DNA of 64,000 nt from Kordiimonas sediminis (GTDB lineage Bacteria > Pseudomonadota > Alphaproteobacteria > Sphingomonadales > Kordiimonadaceae): the NCBI RefSeq assembly GCF_014656395.1, contig NZ_BNCI01000001.1, positions 861,893 through 925,892 on the forward strand. Direction: 5' to 3'. The translations under genes and the position numbers were made by a program. The notes under the pieces are model-generated. The model saw only the letters and a program-made list of their open reading frames with translations. It was not told the DNA's origin and did not search any database. Shown in pieces: positions 35,979 through 45,020 of this stretch (positions are counted from its first letter, which is position 1; every line of letters begins with the position of its first letter).

Positions 35979-36974
35979 TTACTGCGTTTGGCTAACTAGT
36001 AGCATCACAAGTAGACCGATGAAAGCAATATAGACAGACACACTGACCCACAAAACCAGCAGAAGGCTTTTCAGATCTCTGGGGCCTTGTCTGGCTTTCC
36101 CTGTTTTTGGGCCAAGCCACTGTGTATGAATTTCCTTGAAGTTTCCCGCGAGTGTATCGGCTGAGCCGTCCGTGTATTTAAACACAAGGTTTCTGCCAAA
36201 GCCGTAGAGGCCAAGCGGTATAACAGCGGAGGGCATGGAATTTTTCAGGACGAGGCGGGTGCGGAACAGGGTAAAAGGCTTGCCCCCCGGGACGACCATC
36301 AGGGCGACGGCGAAAACCAGCAGGGTCATAAGCGTTGCGGGCAGTGTCAGAATTTCGTGTGCCCAGAAAGCGCAGCTGTAAAAGGGGGAGCGGGGACGTA
36401 CCATGCCACCGGCAGCAAACCGCATCATCTCGTTCAGGAACAGATAGGGCAGTATCAGAGCAAAGCCGCCTAGTATAAAGAGTAAGCCGGTGGTCACCGT
36501 CCGGGTGAATGTCTGGATCAGGGTCTGGGTCAGCAGTCTGCAATTTGTGTGCATCGTATCGGCATCGTGGGGTTTGCCGCTGGCTATTAAAGACCCCAGG
36601 GACTGTATCACCTCGCGTGCATGATCCCATACAGACCGCTGGCGGACAAGAAGGGCCAGGACAGTTATGACACCCACATATACCAAGATGTCATTACTTG
36701 TAAAAAGAGCAGCCATTCCAATGTTGATGACGGTACCGGCGATAAAACTGAGAAAGAGAAAAAGTGCGGTAAAAGCAAAGCCGCGAAAAAACCGATTCTC
36801 CTGGCTGCGGGTGTCACGGTCGAGCTTAGGAATGAAACGGTGGACGGGAGCCGCGAAAAGCCGGGATACATCAGGCACCCGGCCCAAAAGGTTTTTGCCG
36901 CCAAACACCAGATCAAGCAAAATAGCCAGTGTCAGCAGAAAGGCAGAGACGACGGTCAGTTCGGTTGCTGACAT
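35979..36974 (-). CDS. CobD/CbiB-like integral membrane protein, divergent
   Basis: A 331-residue membrane protein with about five spans. Its layout (LLDLVFGG at the start, a central segment ending LNEMMRF, then HEILTLPATLMTLL and a late PSAVIPLGLYGFGRNL block) resembles the CobD/CbiB adenosylcobinamide-phosphate synthase family. However the conserved acidic residues of the family core (the ETVAENTVDG block) are missing, so catalysis is doubtful. It may be a repurposed paralogue. No other cobalamin gene is nearby. Called from pattern memory; moderate confidence only. Confidence 0.45.
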   Translation of the reverse strand: MSATELTVVSAFLLTLAILLDLVFGGKNLLGRVPDVSRLFAAPVHRFIPKLDRDTRSQENRFFRGFAFTALFLFLSFIAGTVINIGMAALFTSNDILVYVGVITVLALLVRQRSVWDHAREVIQSLGSLIASGKPHDADTMHTNCRLLTQTLIQTFTRTVTTGLLFILGGFALILPYLFLNEMMRFAAGGMVRPRSPFYSCAFWAHEILTLPATLMTLLVFAVALMVVPGGKPFTLFRTRLVLKNSMPSAVIPLGLYGFGRNLVFKYTDGSADTLAGNFKEIHTQWLGPKTGKARQGPRDLKSLLLVLWVSVSVYIAFIGLLVMLLVSQTQ

Positions 36975-36983
36975 CTGTGCGTC

Positions 36984-37544
36984 CTAGCTGGCACCTGCGT
37001 CTTCCAGGAGGCGGATCATGCGGGTACTGCGGCTCAGGCGCGCATATTCCAAGGCAGATTTGCCCGTCAGGTCCTGTACGTTCGGGTCTGCACCAGCCTC
37101 GAGAAGAAGGCGTGCTGCTTTGAACTTTCTGCCCCGTACGGCTTTCATCAGGGCAGTTTCCTGACCAATATCTGCTTTGTCCGGGTCCGCGTTGGCTTCC
37201 AGCAGCATTTTTATCATGGCTTCGTCGCCTGCAGTGGCCCGTACCATCAAAGCAGTCAGGCCCCGTTCACGGCCGGCCAGATCAGGGTTTGCGCCGTGGT
37301 CCAGCAATTCGCGCATAATTGCAGGATTGGCGACCCGTGCTGCAAGTAGAATGGCAGGTGTACCTTCCGTGCGGCTGCGCGTGTTGGGCGACGTTCCTTT
37401 TTTCAGCAAGTCTTTTACTTTGTCCAGCTCATTACGTTCGATCGCCTGCAAGAGGTCAAACTGCGGGTTAATAGCTTTCGCAGGGCCAGCAAGCAGGATG
37501 GCAGTTGTCACAAGAGACAGAAGTAAAAAAGCTAAACGTTGCAT
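36984..37544 (-). CDS. Secreted ankyrin-repeat protein
   Basis: A 186-residue protein. The start at 37544 gives a signal peptide (MQRLAFLLLSLVTTAILLAG), cleaved near PAKA. About four ankyrin repeats follow (for example TPAILLAARVANPAIMRELL and GQETALMKAVRGRKFKAARL). It should act as a periplasmic protein-binding scaffold. A longer upstream reading (to 37724) is less likely because it hides the signal peptide. It lies 10 bases upstream of the CobD-like gene and is likely cotranscribed. Confidence 0.85.
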   Translation of the reverse strand: MQRLAFLLLSLVTTAILLAGPAKAINPQFDLLQAIERNELDKVKDLLKKGTSPNTRSRTEGTPAILLAARVANPAIMRELLDHGANPDLAGRERGLTALMVRATAGDEAMIKMLLEANADPDKADIGQETALMKAVRGRKFKAARLLLEAGADPNVQDLTGKSALEYARLSRSTRMIRLLEDAGAS

Positions 37545-37777
37545 GGGATCTCCGCTGAGTTTTGCACTGAGTATTGCACTGGGTTTCTTCCCCTGTGTTA
37601 TTCTAAATTTCGGGCACTGAGTCAAATGAACACTTTTTGATCGTGGCTCTGGGGGTGTGTTCACAGGTATTTTACCTCTCACTGTCTTATAATCGGCGCG
37701 TTTTAGCCAAAGATTTGGTGACATTGATACGCAGCCTGGCCTATATATCCTTTGACTGTAAGCTGAAGGAGTATCTA

Positions 37778-38398
37778 ATGAAGCAGGTTCGTATCATTGC
37801 ATGGATTCTTGTCCTGGGACTGGCTGTCCTGATGGGGGCGCGGTATTTTCTTGCCCCAAATTCTGGCCCGGCAACAGGTACGTCCACAGAGGACCCTTCA
37901 CGTAATACGCCTGGCGGGCCATTCAGCCTTGTAAATCACTTTGGCGAACCTGTGACCGATGCCGATTTTCGCGGCAAATATATGATGGTATATTTCGGCT
38001 ACAGCTTCTGTCCTGATGTGTGCCCAATGGAGCTTCAGAAAATGACATCGGCGCTTGGCAAGCTGGAGGCTGAAGGATATTCAACCGATGCAATTCAGCC
38101 AATTTTTATATCCGTTGACCCTGAGCGCGATACCCCCGAAGCCCTGAAAGACTATGTAGCCCTGTTTCATCCTAATCTGGTTGGCCTGACAGGCACCCCT
38201 GAACAGATCGCAGAAGCGGCCCGTGTGTACCGCGTATATTACAGCAAGCGTGAAGCAGAGGATGTGGAAGGGTATCTTATGGACCATTTGTCGGTGATAT
38301 TTCTTATCCGGCCTGATGGCAGCTATGACAGGATTTTCACAGCGCGTGATACCCCTGATTCCATGGCGGTTGCGCTGAAACCTATTGTAAAAGGATAG
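37778..38398 (+). CDS. SCO1/SenC family copper chaperone
   Basis: A 206-residue thioredoxin-fold protein. One N-terminal membrane anchor (IIAWILVLGLAVLMGA) precedes the Cu-binding motif YSFCPDVCP and the third ligand His in MDHLSVIFLI. SCO proteins deliver copper to the CuA site of cytochrome c oxidase. I start it at 37778, with AAGGAG before the ATG. In Rhodobacter a SenC gene lies within the regA/regB cluster; here it sits about 2 kb from regB. Confidence 0.93.
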   Translation: MKQVRIIAWILVLGLAVLMGARYFLAPNSGPATGTSTEDPSRNTPGGPFSLVNHFGEPVTDADFRGKYMMVYFGYSFCPDVCPMELQKMTSALGKLEAEGYSTDAIQPIFISVDPERDTPEALKDYVALFHPNLVGLTGTPEQIAEAARVYRVYYSKREAEDVEGYLMDHLSVIFLIRPDGSYDRIFTARDTPDSMAVALKPIVKG

Positions 38399-38402
38399 CC
38401 GC

Positions 38403-38837
38403 GTGGCCTTTTGGCAAGAAAAATCACTGCAGGATATGACGCCGTCAGAGTGGGAATCACTCTGTGATGGTTGCGGTAAATGCTGTCTTCATAAATTAGA
38501 GGATGAAGACACAGGCGAGGTATATTTTACCAATGTTGCCTGCAGGATGCTGGACCTTGAAAGCGTCCGCTGTAAAAAATACGAAAACCGGCAGCGCTAT
38601 GTTGCAAATTGTATGGTCTTGACCCCGGACCTGGGCGACAGATTTCGCTGGATGCCTGCCACCTGTGCGTACCGTTTGTTATCTGAAGGCAAAGACCTGC
38701 CCGACTGGCATCCGCTGAAATCCGGGGACCCTGCCGGCGCGGAAAAGGCTGGCTATAGTGTGCATGGCCGCGCAGTAGATGAACGCGACGCGGGGGATTA
38801 TGAAGATCATATCGTTGACTGGCCACAAGATACTTGA
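38403..38837 (+). CDS. YcgN/UPF0260 cysteine-cluster protein
   Basis: A 144-residue protein with a GTG start 4 bases after the SCO stop. The N-terminal CDGCGKCCLHK and later NVACRMLDLESVRCKKYENR make the CxxCxxCC-type Cys cluster of the YkgJ/YcgN group, likely binding zinc or an iron-sulphur centre. Exact role unknown. Confidence 0.92.
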   Translation: MAFWQEKSLQDMTPSEWESLCDGCGKCCLHKLEDEDTGEVYFTNVACRMLDLESVRCKKYENRQRYVANCMVLTPDLGDRFRWMPATCAYRLLSEGKDLPDWHPLKSGDPAGAEKAGYSVHGRAVDERDAGDYEDHIVDWPQDT

Positions 38838-38846
38838 TGGTCTGCT

Positions 38847-39584
38847 ATGCTGTTTAAATCCCGCCCCAAACCCGACACACTAACAGCAAATCTGGATGGG
38901 GATCTTGTTCCGGTCTCCGTCCGTCTTAATGCGCGCGCACGCAAGCTTATCCTTAGATTTGACGTAGAAACCGGCGGGGCGAAAGTAACGGTACCACCTG
39001 GCACGTCACGGCGCCGCATTCAAAAGCTTGTTGAAGACAATACAGATTGGCTGCTGGAACAGCGGTCCGCACGGTCGCTGAATGTTTTGGGGCACGGGGA
39101 TGACGTGACACTGGGCGGTAGTCTTTACAGACTTCAATATAGTGATGCGCCGCCGCGCCGTGTTGTGCTGCACGACAGGGACGGGGAAAATATATTATGT
39201 GTTGGTGGCCCCGCGGATATGGCGCCGTCCCGATTGGAAGCATGGCTTAAGAAAGAGGCCAGACAGCGTTTAACACAGGCGGCCCATGATCATGCGGAAA
39301 CACTGGGGTTCAGTTTTGAACGCATCAGCATAGGCGATATGGCAACCAGATGGGGGAGCTGTTCATCCCGGCGGACACTCAGGTTTAATTGGCGGCTGAT
39401 ATTGGCGCCCCCGCAGGTACTGGATTATGTTGCCGCACATGAAGTTGCCCATCTGGGGGAGATGAATCATTCGCCTGCCTTCTGGGCGCTGGTGACGGCA
39501 TGCAGACCAGACTGGAAGCAGCACCGGCAGTGGCTTCGGGATAATGGCGCGGACTTGATGGCAATCAGGTTTGCGGGCAAGTAG
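38847..39584 (+). CDS. YgjP-type (M48/DUF45) metallopeptidase
   Basis: A 245-residue protein of the YgjP/WLM group. Zinc motif HEVAHLGEMNHSPAFW (HExxH plus the third His) and MATRWGSCSSRRTLRFNWRL are the family marks. Its exact substrate is not known. It lies 9 bases after the ycgN-like stop, on one transcript with SCO. Confidence 0.9.
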   Translation: MLFKSRPKPDTLTANLDGDLVPVSVRLNARARKLILRFDVETGGAKVTVPPGTSRRRIQKLVEDNTDWLLEQRSARSLNVLGHGDDVTLGGSLYRLQYSDAPPRRVVLHDRDGENILCVGGPADMAPSRLEAWLKKEARQRLTQAAHDHAETLGFSFERISIGDMATRWGSCSSRRTLRFNWRLILAPPQVLDYVAAHEVAHLGEMNHSPAFWALVTACRPDWKQHRQWLRDNGADLMAIRFAGK

Positions 39585-39661
39585 GCTCCGGGTTTCCTGA
39601 TGCGAGGGTATGTATTCCCTTGCAACGCTTGGAGTGATCCTACCGACAGGGTACGGGCATG

Positions 39662-41671
39662 TTAGTTTTCGCCGCCAAAAAGACGTTGCAGTAAACTCTT
39701 TTTCTTCTTTTCCTCTGTCCGGCGTTGATCAATAACCTTTTTCACATCATCGGCAGAGAAAGCGCCGTACAGCCCGGCATCAGCCAACAGCGGTCTGACC
39801 TGTTGTCCTGCATGTGCCTCAATCATAAAGTCACGCCAGATGCGCGCAGGGATACTGCCGCCTGTCACCCCCTTCATCGGGGAACCGTCGTCATTACCCA
39901 GCCACACCGTTGCGGTAATGTCGCTGGTGAAGCCGGTGAAAACAGCATCCCGGCTATCCTGACTGGTGCCGGATTTGCCCGCTGCCGGGCGATCCAGTTT
40001 GGCATTTTTGCCCGAACCATATTCAATCACACTTGTCAGCATGTGTGACATGTCTTTGACAACAGGGTAGGCAAGGACCGGTATGGGGCGTTCTGCAGTG
40101 CGTCTGTATAACACCTCCCCAGACAGGGTGGTGACCTCAAGGATGCCGTACCCGCGCGCAGAAAACCCACCGTTGGCAATACTTGCATAGGCACCGGAAA
40201 GTTCCAGCATGGTGACCTCTTCCGTACCAAGGGGCAGACTTGCCAGCGGGTCAACGCGGCTTGTGATGCCCAGTCTTTTGGCCATTGCGGCAACGCTTTC
40301 CCGTCCTGCTTCTTCGGAAATTTGAACGGCGATCGTGTTAATCGACCGTGCAAAGGCGTCTTCGGCTGTCATGCGACCACTGAACCGGCCCGTGTAGTTT
40401 TTCGGGGACCAGCCATCAATGGTGATTTTACGGTCGACATAGGTGTCGTCCGGCTTGACGCCTTTTTCCAAAGCCGCAAGATAGGAAAACAGTTTAAAGG
40501 CTGATCCGGGCTGCCGTTTTGCCTGCGTGGTTCTGTTATACTGACTGCGCAGATAATTCCGCCCGCCAACCATGGCCCGGATGGCGCCGTCATGATCCAG
40601 TGCAAGGATGGCCCCTTGCTGGATATTTCGCGTCTCCCCCTCGGTGGCCAGGCCGCGTTCAAGTGCAAGGGCTGCAGCGCGCTGGATACCGGGATCAAGC
40701 GTTGTGTAGACAACAAGGGATTGCCGCATGGCGCCGGGGGTCAGGCGGTCTAATTGCTGCAAAACCCAGTCCGTGAAGTAGCGCACATTGTTGCCGACTT
40801 TGTCGACCTGAATGGTTGGCGGCTGGTTTTTCAGTTTAGCTGCTGCTTCCGGTGTCAGGGCGCCATTTTCTGCCATGGCACCAAGGACAATTTTGGCGCG
40901 CTTCCAGGCTCCTTCGGGGTTAATATGCGGGGCGAGCCGGGAAGGCGACTGAACCAGTCCTGCAATCATCGCACTTTCACTGATCGACAGGTCTTTGGCG
41001 CTGTGGCCAAAATATTTCTGGGCGGCAGCATCAATACCGTACGCCCCACCGCCAAAATAGACCCGGTTCAGATAAAGACTGAGGATTTGTTCCTTGGTGA
41101 ATTTCTGTTCAAGCCAGAAGGCCAGCAACAGTTCCTGTGCTTTGCGGGTAACGTTTCGTTTGTTTGACAGAAACAGGTTTTTGGCCAATTGCTGGGTAAT
41201 GGTGCTGCCGCCAGCCCGCACGCCGCCAGCGCGAACATTGGTCACCAGTGCCCTTGCCAATCCTTTGATATCAAAGCCGGGGTGTTCGAAAAAATATCGA
41301 TCCTCCACAGATACAAAAGCACGAACAAGGGCGTCTGGCGTTTCTTCAAAACTGATCCAGTCCCCGTAAATGGGGCCGCTACGCACCAGGGTGCTGCCGT
41401 TCGCTGCTTTGACGATGACGGCATTGTCGTTCACGCCCGGTGCTGCCAGGTTTTCAAGATCAGGCAGGTCGTGCGCAAGGTAGCCAAGGCCAATCAGCCC
41501 CAGCATAAAGCCCCAGACACCGACAATCATCAGGCCGTAGACGGCTTTTCTCCACAGAGGTTTTTGGGCCTTAATAGCTGTTTTTCTTGGTTTTCTGCGG
41601 GATCCATTCGAGCCGTGATTCTGGCGGCCCCGATCCTTGATAGGAAGTTTTTGATTCTTTTTTCCTGCCAC
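39662..41671 (-). CDS. Class A penicillin-binding protein (PBP1-type)
   Basis: A 669-residue bifunctional peptidoglycan synthase. A basic cytoplasmic tail and one membrane span (about 45-67) lead to a glycosyltransferase domain (SVEDRYFFEHPGFDIKGL with the catalytic Glu, and GGSTITQQLAKNLFL). The transpeptidase domain has the active Ser in PGSAFKLFSY, SxN in SINTIAVQI and KSGTSQDSRDAVFTG. It is monofunctional in no part; both active sites look intact. It builds and crosslinks the cell wall. Confidence 0.95.
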   Translation of the reverse strand: MAGKKNQKLPIKDRGRQNHGSNGSRRKPRKTAIKAQKPLWRKAVYGLMIVGVWGFMLGLIGLGYLAHDLPDLENLAAPGVNDNAVIVKAANGSTLVRSGPIYGDWISFEETPDALVRAFVSVEDRYFFEHPGFDIKGLARALVTNVRAGGVRAGGSTITQQLAKNLFLSNKRNVTRKAQELLLAFWLEQKFTKEQILSLYLNRVYFGGGAYGIDAAAQKYFGHSAKDLSISESAMIAGLVQSPSRLAPHINPEGAWKRAKIVLGAMAENGALTPEAAAKLKNQPPTIQVDKVGNNVRYFTDWVLQQLDRLTPGAMRQSLVVYTTLDPGIQRAAALALERGLATEGETRNIQQGAILALDHDGAIRAMVGGRNYLRSQYNRTTQAKRQPGSAFKLFSYLAALEKGVKPDDTYVDRKITIDGWSPKNYTGRFSGRMTAEDAFARSINTIAVQISEEAGRESVAAMAKRLGITSRVDPLASLPLGTEEVTMLELSGAYASIANGGFSARGYGILEVTTLSGEVLYRRTAERPIPVLAYPVVKDMSHMLTSVIEYGSGKNAKLDRPAAGKSGTSQDSRDAVFTGFTSDITATVWLGNDDGSPMKGVTGGSIPARIWRDFMIEAHAGQQVRPLLADAGLYGAFSADDVKKVIDQRRTEEKKKKSLLQRLFGGEN

Positions 41672-41900
41672 CTGATCGTCCCGTCAGTCAATATCACAAC
41701 AAAACCTGTGCGTCCGGTGATGTCCCCGGCAGGTACCTGTCTTTTTTTGCGGCTCTCAACTGATAGAGCTGCGATTGTTGTCCGCAACCATGTTCGCCGC
41801 ACATAGTCGTTCGTGTCTATCAGTATAGACCCAAATATGGCAATGGTGTGTTTGCGATCAGGGAAAAATTTCGCGATTTCCGTACCGGTTTTTTATAATA

Positions 41901-41914
41901 ACCGAACGTTCGGT
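41901..41914. promoter_or_regulatory. Palindromic operator candidate for the TetR gene
   Basis: The perfect palindrome ACCGAACGTTCGGT in AT-rich sequence lies 36 bases before the TetR start. Such sites are typical TetR/AcrR operators, so autoregulation is likely. Confidence 0.6.
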
Positions 41915-41950
41915 ATTTATTAATATCATGGAATATGTTTTACTCTTTCC

Positions 41951-42514
41951 ATGCCAAGAAAACCTCAATATCGGCGCAGCGAACTGCTTAGCACCTTGTC
42001 ACAGGCCTTCCGGTTGGATGGTTTTGATGGTGTGTCATTGAATAGTTTGTCGGCGCAAACCGGGCTTTCCAAAGCATCGCTGTATCATCATTTTCCGAAC
42101 GGTAAGCTTGATATGGCGCTATCCGTGCTGGCGGATGAAGGCAGACTGTTCCAAAAAGCTGTTTTGGCGCCGCTACAACGTCCAGGTGGTGGGGGCGCGT
42201 CTGTGCGGCATATGTTCGACGGGGTGCGTGCTTACTATCGGGGTGATGTGCCGGTCTGCATGATGAATTTATTCATTCACTCCTCTATTGCCTCGGTTGT
42301 TGGTCCGCAGATCCAGGCCACGGTTAAACGGTGGGAAGAGCTACTGGCTGAAAGGCTGTATGATATTGGAATAGCTGAGGAAAAGTCGCGACGCCTGGCG
42401 ACTGTGACAGTTTGCGACATACAGGGGGCCTTGATTTTATCGCGTGTTTTTGGCCAGCGAGAGCCGCTGGAACAGGCGATTAAAACAAGCCTTGAACGAT
42501 TGAGTCTTGGATAA
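41951..42514 (+). CDS. TetR/AcrR-family transcriptional regulator
   Basis: A 187-residue repressor. The N-terminal helix-turn-helix is LNSLSAQTGLSKASLYHHFP (about 31-50). The C-terminal ligand domain is of the LmrA/YxaF-like type. No target gene beside it is evident, since its downstream neighbour is nfuA. The palindrome at 41901 suggests it controls itself and perhaps the divergent PBP gene. Confidence 0.9.
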   Translation: MPRKPQYRRSELLSTLSQAFRLDGFDGVSLNSLSAQTGLSKASLYHHFPNGKLDMALSVLADEGRLFQKAVLAPLQRPGGGGASVRHMFDGVRAYYRGDVPVCMMNLFIHSSIASVVGPQIQATVKRWEELLAERLYDIGIAEEKSRRLATVTVCDIQGALILSRVFGQREPLEQAIKTSLERLSLG

Positions 42515-42575
42515 AGCTTGATATTTTTGGTATGACGCCCCACATAAGCGACACGTTATTCAGAGGAAAAAAGTC

Positions 42576-43133
42576 ATGTTTATAGAAACCGAAGGTACTC
42601 CCAATCCGAATACACTGAAATTTCTGCCTGGGAAAACACTGATAGAATCGGGAACAGCGAATTATCAGGACCGGGATTCTGTAGCGGGCTCTCCTCTTGC
42701 TGAGGCTCTGTTTGCTGAGAAGGGCGTCGAAGGCGTGTTTATTGGCACCGATTTTGTAACTGTTACGAAATCCGGCGAGGATGACTGGGAAGATTTAAAG
42801 CCGGGCATCCTTGGTGCCTTGATGCAGTTTTTTGCGTCTGGCGCACCTGCTGTTGAGGCAGGAGCGGGTGCAAGTGAGAGCATGGACACGGCGGACGAAG
42901 ATCTGGAAATTGTGGAACAGATTAAGACACTACTTGAAGAAAAGGTCCGACCTGCGGTTGCCCAGGATGGTGGTGATATTGTGTTCCACGGGTTTAAAGA
43001 AGGTGTCGTGTATCTACAAATGCAGGGTGCGTGCGCGGGGTGTCCAAGTTCGACCATGACATTGAAGCATGGTATTGAAAATCTGCTGAAATATTATGTG
43101 CCGGAAGTTGTCGATGTCCGGGCGGTAGAATAG
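42576..43133 (+). CDS. NfuA/NFU1-type Fe-S carrier protein
   Basis: A 185-residue iron-sulphur scaffold or carrier. The N-terminal Nfu_N domain starts MFIETEGTPNPNTLKFLPG, as in mitochondrial NFU1. The C-terminal NifU domain has the cluster ligands in GACAGCPSSTMTLKHG. It hands [4Fe-4S] clusters to client enzymes, which could include MiaB encoded further along. Confidence 0.95.
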   Translation: MFIETEGTPNPNTLKFLPGKTLIESGTANYQDRDSVAGSPLAEALFAEKGVEGVFIGTDFVTVTKSGEDDWEDLKPGILGALMQFFASGAPAVEAGAGASESMDTADEDLEIVEQIKTLLEEKVRPAVAQDGGDIVFHGFKEGVVYLQMQGACAGCPSSTMTLKHGIENLLKYYVPEVVDVRAVE

Positions 43134-43160
43134 GTTATTCCGCGTACTGTGAGCATCATG

Positions 43161-43201
43161 CGGCACTGGATACATTGACCGTATCGGTGCCGTTTGTGTT
43201 T
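43161..43201 (+). terminator. Terminator after nfuA
   Basis: Arms CGGCAC and GTGCCG, with inner GATAC/GTATC, form a bipartite stem followed by TTTGTGTTT. Confidence 0.6.
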
Positions 43202-43228
43202 ATAGACGTCTCACTGTTGGCTGTGCCC

Positions 43229-44296
43229 TTAATCAAGGGCGCCGCCGGTCACCAGAAAATACTGACCAAGCCAGTACCAGCGGCCATTTTTACCAGGCAG
43301 TGTGCAATTGATTCTGCTGCGGCCCGCAGGGAAGGGCTTTTCGAAACGAACCTCAATCCGGTTGCCGCCGTTCAACGAGACTATGTCGGCGCGTTTGCCT
43401 AAATGACTTGGATAGCAAGCAAGGTTCTTAAGCCCTTCTACCGGCACATCTACAGTGAATCCAAACAGCGGTGGGTTCGTCGTTTCCGTCAGCACGGGAT
43501 TTGCGGGTGTGATATCGCTTACCGGCAAGGCCTGTGAGTTGGCAATCAGCCGCAAGCGGTCCATATCGCCGTATCGTTCATTGATTGGAAAGCGCGGCAG
43601 GGCAAAGGTCTGAGACGAGAAGGAGGCGACACTGGAAAATTGAGCAAAAGCGCCTTCAAATCCCATGTCTGCTACAAGGCTGGCGATGTCCTGGCTATAT
43701 TCTCCATAAGGATAGGCAAACAAGGTCGGGACACGGCCAATCTCTGCCTGAAACCTGTCGCTTGCTGCTTTGATATCGATTGCTGCCTTGTTGGTTCCGG
43801 CATGAACCATATGCAAATGGTCTTTGCCGTGATGTTCTATCTGCACGCCCTCATTTTGAAGGGTGCGTATATCGTCCCAGGATAAATAGTTTGGATGGCC
43901 TGCATCCACGGCACCAGTGGAGACAAAAAGAGTAACCGGAATACCCGCCTCTTTCAAAATGGGCCAACCGTGCGTTTGAAAGGACTTATAGGCATCATCA
44001 ACTGTGATAGCGATTGTATGACTGGGTAAGTCTTCATGGTTTTTTAGCCGCCTGACAATCTCGCGCAGGGGCAAAAACTGATACTTGTCTTTTTTCAATT
44101 CGGCAATGTGGTTACGGAACTGATCCAACTGGATATTTGTGGACGGATAGTCATTTTCACCGAACCGGTGATACATTAAGATGACTGCAGAGGGGTCTGC
44201 GGACAAGGGTTTTGATGCACCCATCAGGGATGCACAAAATAACAGGCCCATAATAACCAGTGTCCGAAGGCTGGAAAAATGTCTTTCTGTCTGCAT
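43229..44296 (-). CDS. Secreted polysaccharide deacetylase
   Basis: A 355-residue exported NodB-fold (CE4) enzyme. The signal peptide ends near KPLSA. The catalytic Asp and metal Asp lie in ITVDDAYKSF and the metal His residues in EHHGKDHLHM. YPYGEYSQ is motif 3. The C-terminal 110 residues are a beta-rich extension of unknown role. It may remove acetyl groups from a cell-wall or extracellular glycan. Confidence 0.9.
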   Translation of the reverse strand: MQTERHFSSLRTLVIMGLLFCASLMGASKPLSADPSAVILMYHRFGENDYPSTNIQLDQFRNHIAELKKDKYQFLPLREIVRRLKNHEDLPSHTIAITVDDAYKSFQTHGWPILKEAGIPVTLFVSTGAVDAGHPNYLSWDDIRTLQNEGVQIEHHGKDHLHMVHAGTNKAAIDIKAASDRFQAEIGRVPTLFAYPYGEYSQDIASLVADMGFEGAFAQFSSVASFSSQTFALPRFPINERYGDMDRLRLIANSQALPVSDITPANPVLTETTNPPLFGFTVDVPVEGLKNLACYPSHLGKRADIVSLNGGNRIEVRFEKPFPAGRSRINCTLPGKNGRWYWLGQYFLVTGGALD

Positions 44297-44419
44297 TACG
44301 TCTAATACCCTTGCATGCTAGTTTGTAATCACCGATATTGCCGGCAGTATCACCATAAAAGTGCCGGAAATATGGACGTGTCCCGGTATAACCATGTTTG
44401 TGTGAGAGGAGCAAGCAGG

Positions 44420-45010
44420 ATGCACACCCCCCTGAGCCAGAACGCCCTAGATCAATTGTTTACATCTGCGCGTACGATCAATGTCTGGTCAGACCGGGAG
44501 GTCACAGAAAGTCAGATTAAGCACTTGTATGATTTGACAAAAATGGGCCCAACAAGTGCTAATTGTTCGCCCGCGCGGTTTATTTTTGTGCGCTCTGCCG
44601 ACATGAAGCAGAAGTTAAGCGCAGTGATGATGCCGGGGAATGATGAAAAGGTGCTGGCGGCACCTGTGACGGTGGTGATTGGAATGAACCGGTCTTTTGC
44701 CGACCATTTGCCAGACCTTTTCCCGCATAATCCGGAGGCATCTTCCTGGTTTGCTGACCCGGAAGTTGCGGCAACAACTGCCTTTCGGAATAGCTCCCTG
44801 CAGGGGGCGTATTTGATGTTGGCGGCGCGTTCCTTGGGTCTTGATTGCGGGCCGATGTCCGGCTTTGACCAGAACGGGGTTGATGATCTGTTTTTCAAGG
44901 ACAGCAACGTTGTGACGAACTTCATCTGTTCAATTGGCTACGGCACAAGCGAGGGAATTTTCCCGCGTAGTCCGCGCCTGCCGTTCGGCACGGCCTGCGA
45001 CATTCTGTAG
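44420..45010 (+). CDS. RutE-like malonic semialdehyde reductase / nitroreductase-family protein
   Basis: A 196-residue FMN protein, the same length as E. coli RutE. The core GPTSANCSPARFIFV and SSLQGAYLMLAARSLGLDCG are shared with RutE/HadB. I start it at 44420 after AGCAGG, not at 44315. No other rut gene is seen, so pyrimidine breakdown cannot be assumed; 3-hydroxypropionate formation is the family reaction. Confidence 0.88.
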   Translation: MHTPLSQNALDQLFTSARTINVWSDREVTESQIKHLYDLTKMGPTSANCSPARFIFVRSADMKQKLSAVMMPGNDEKVLAAPVTVVIGMNRSFADHLPDLFPHNPEASSWFADPEVAATTAFRNSSLQGAYLMLAARSLGLDCGPMSGFDQNGVDDLFFKDSNVVTNFICSIGYGTSEGIFPRSPRLPFGTACDIL

Positions 45011-45020
45011 GGTCTCTAGT

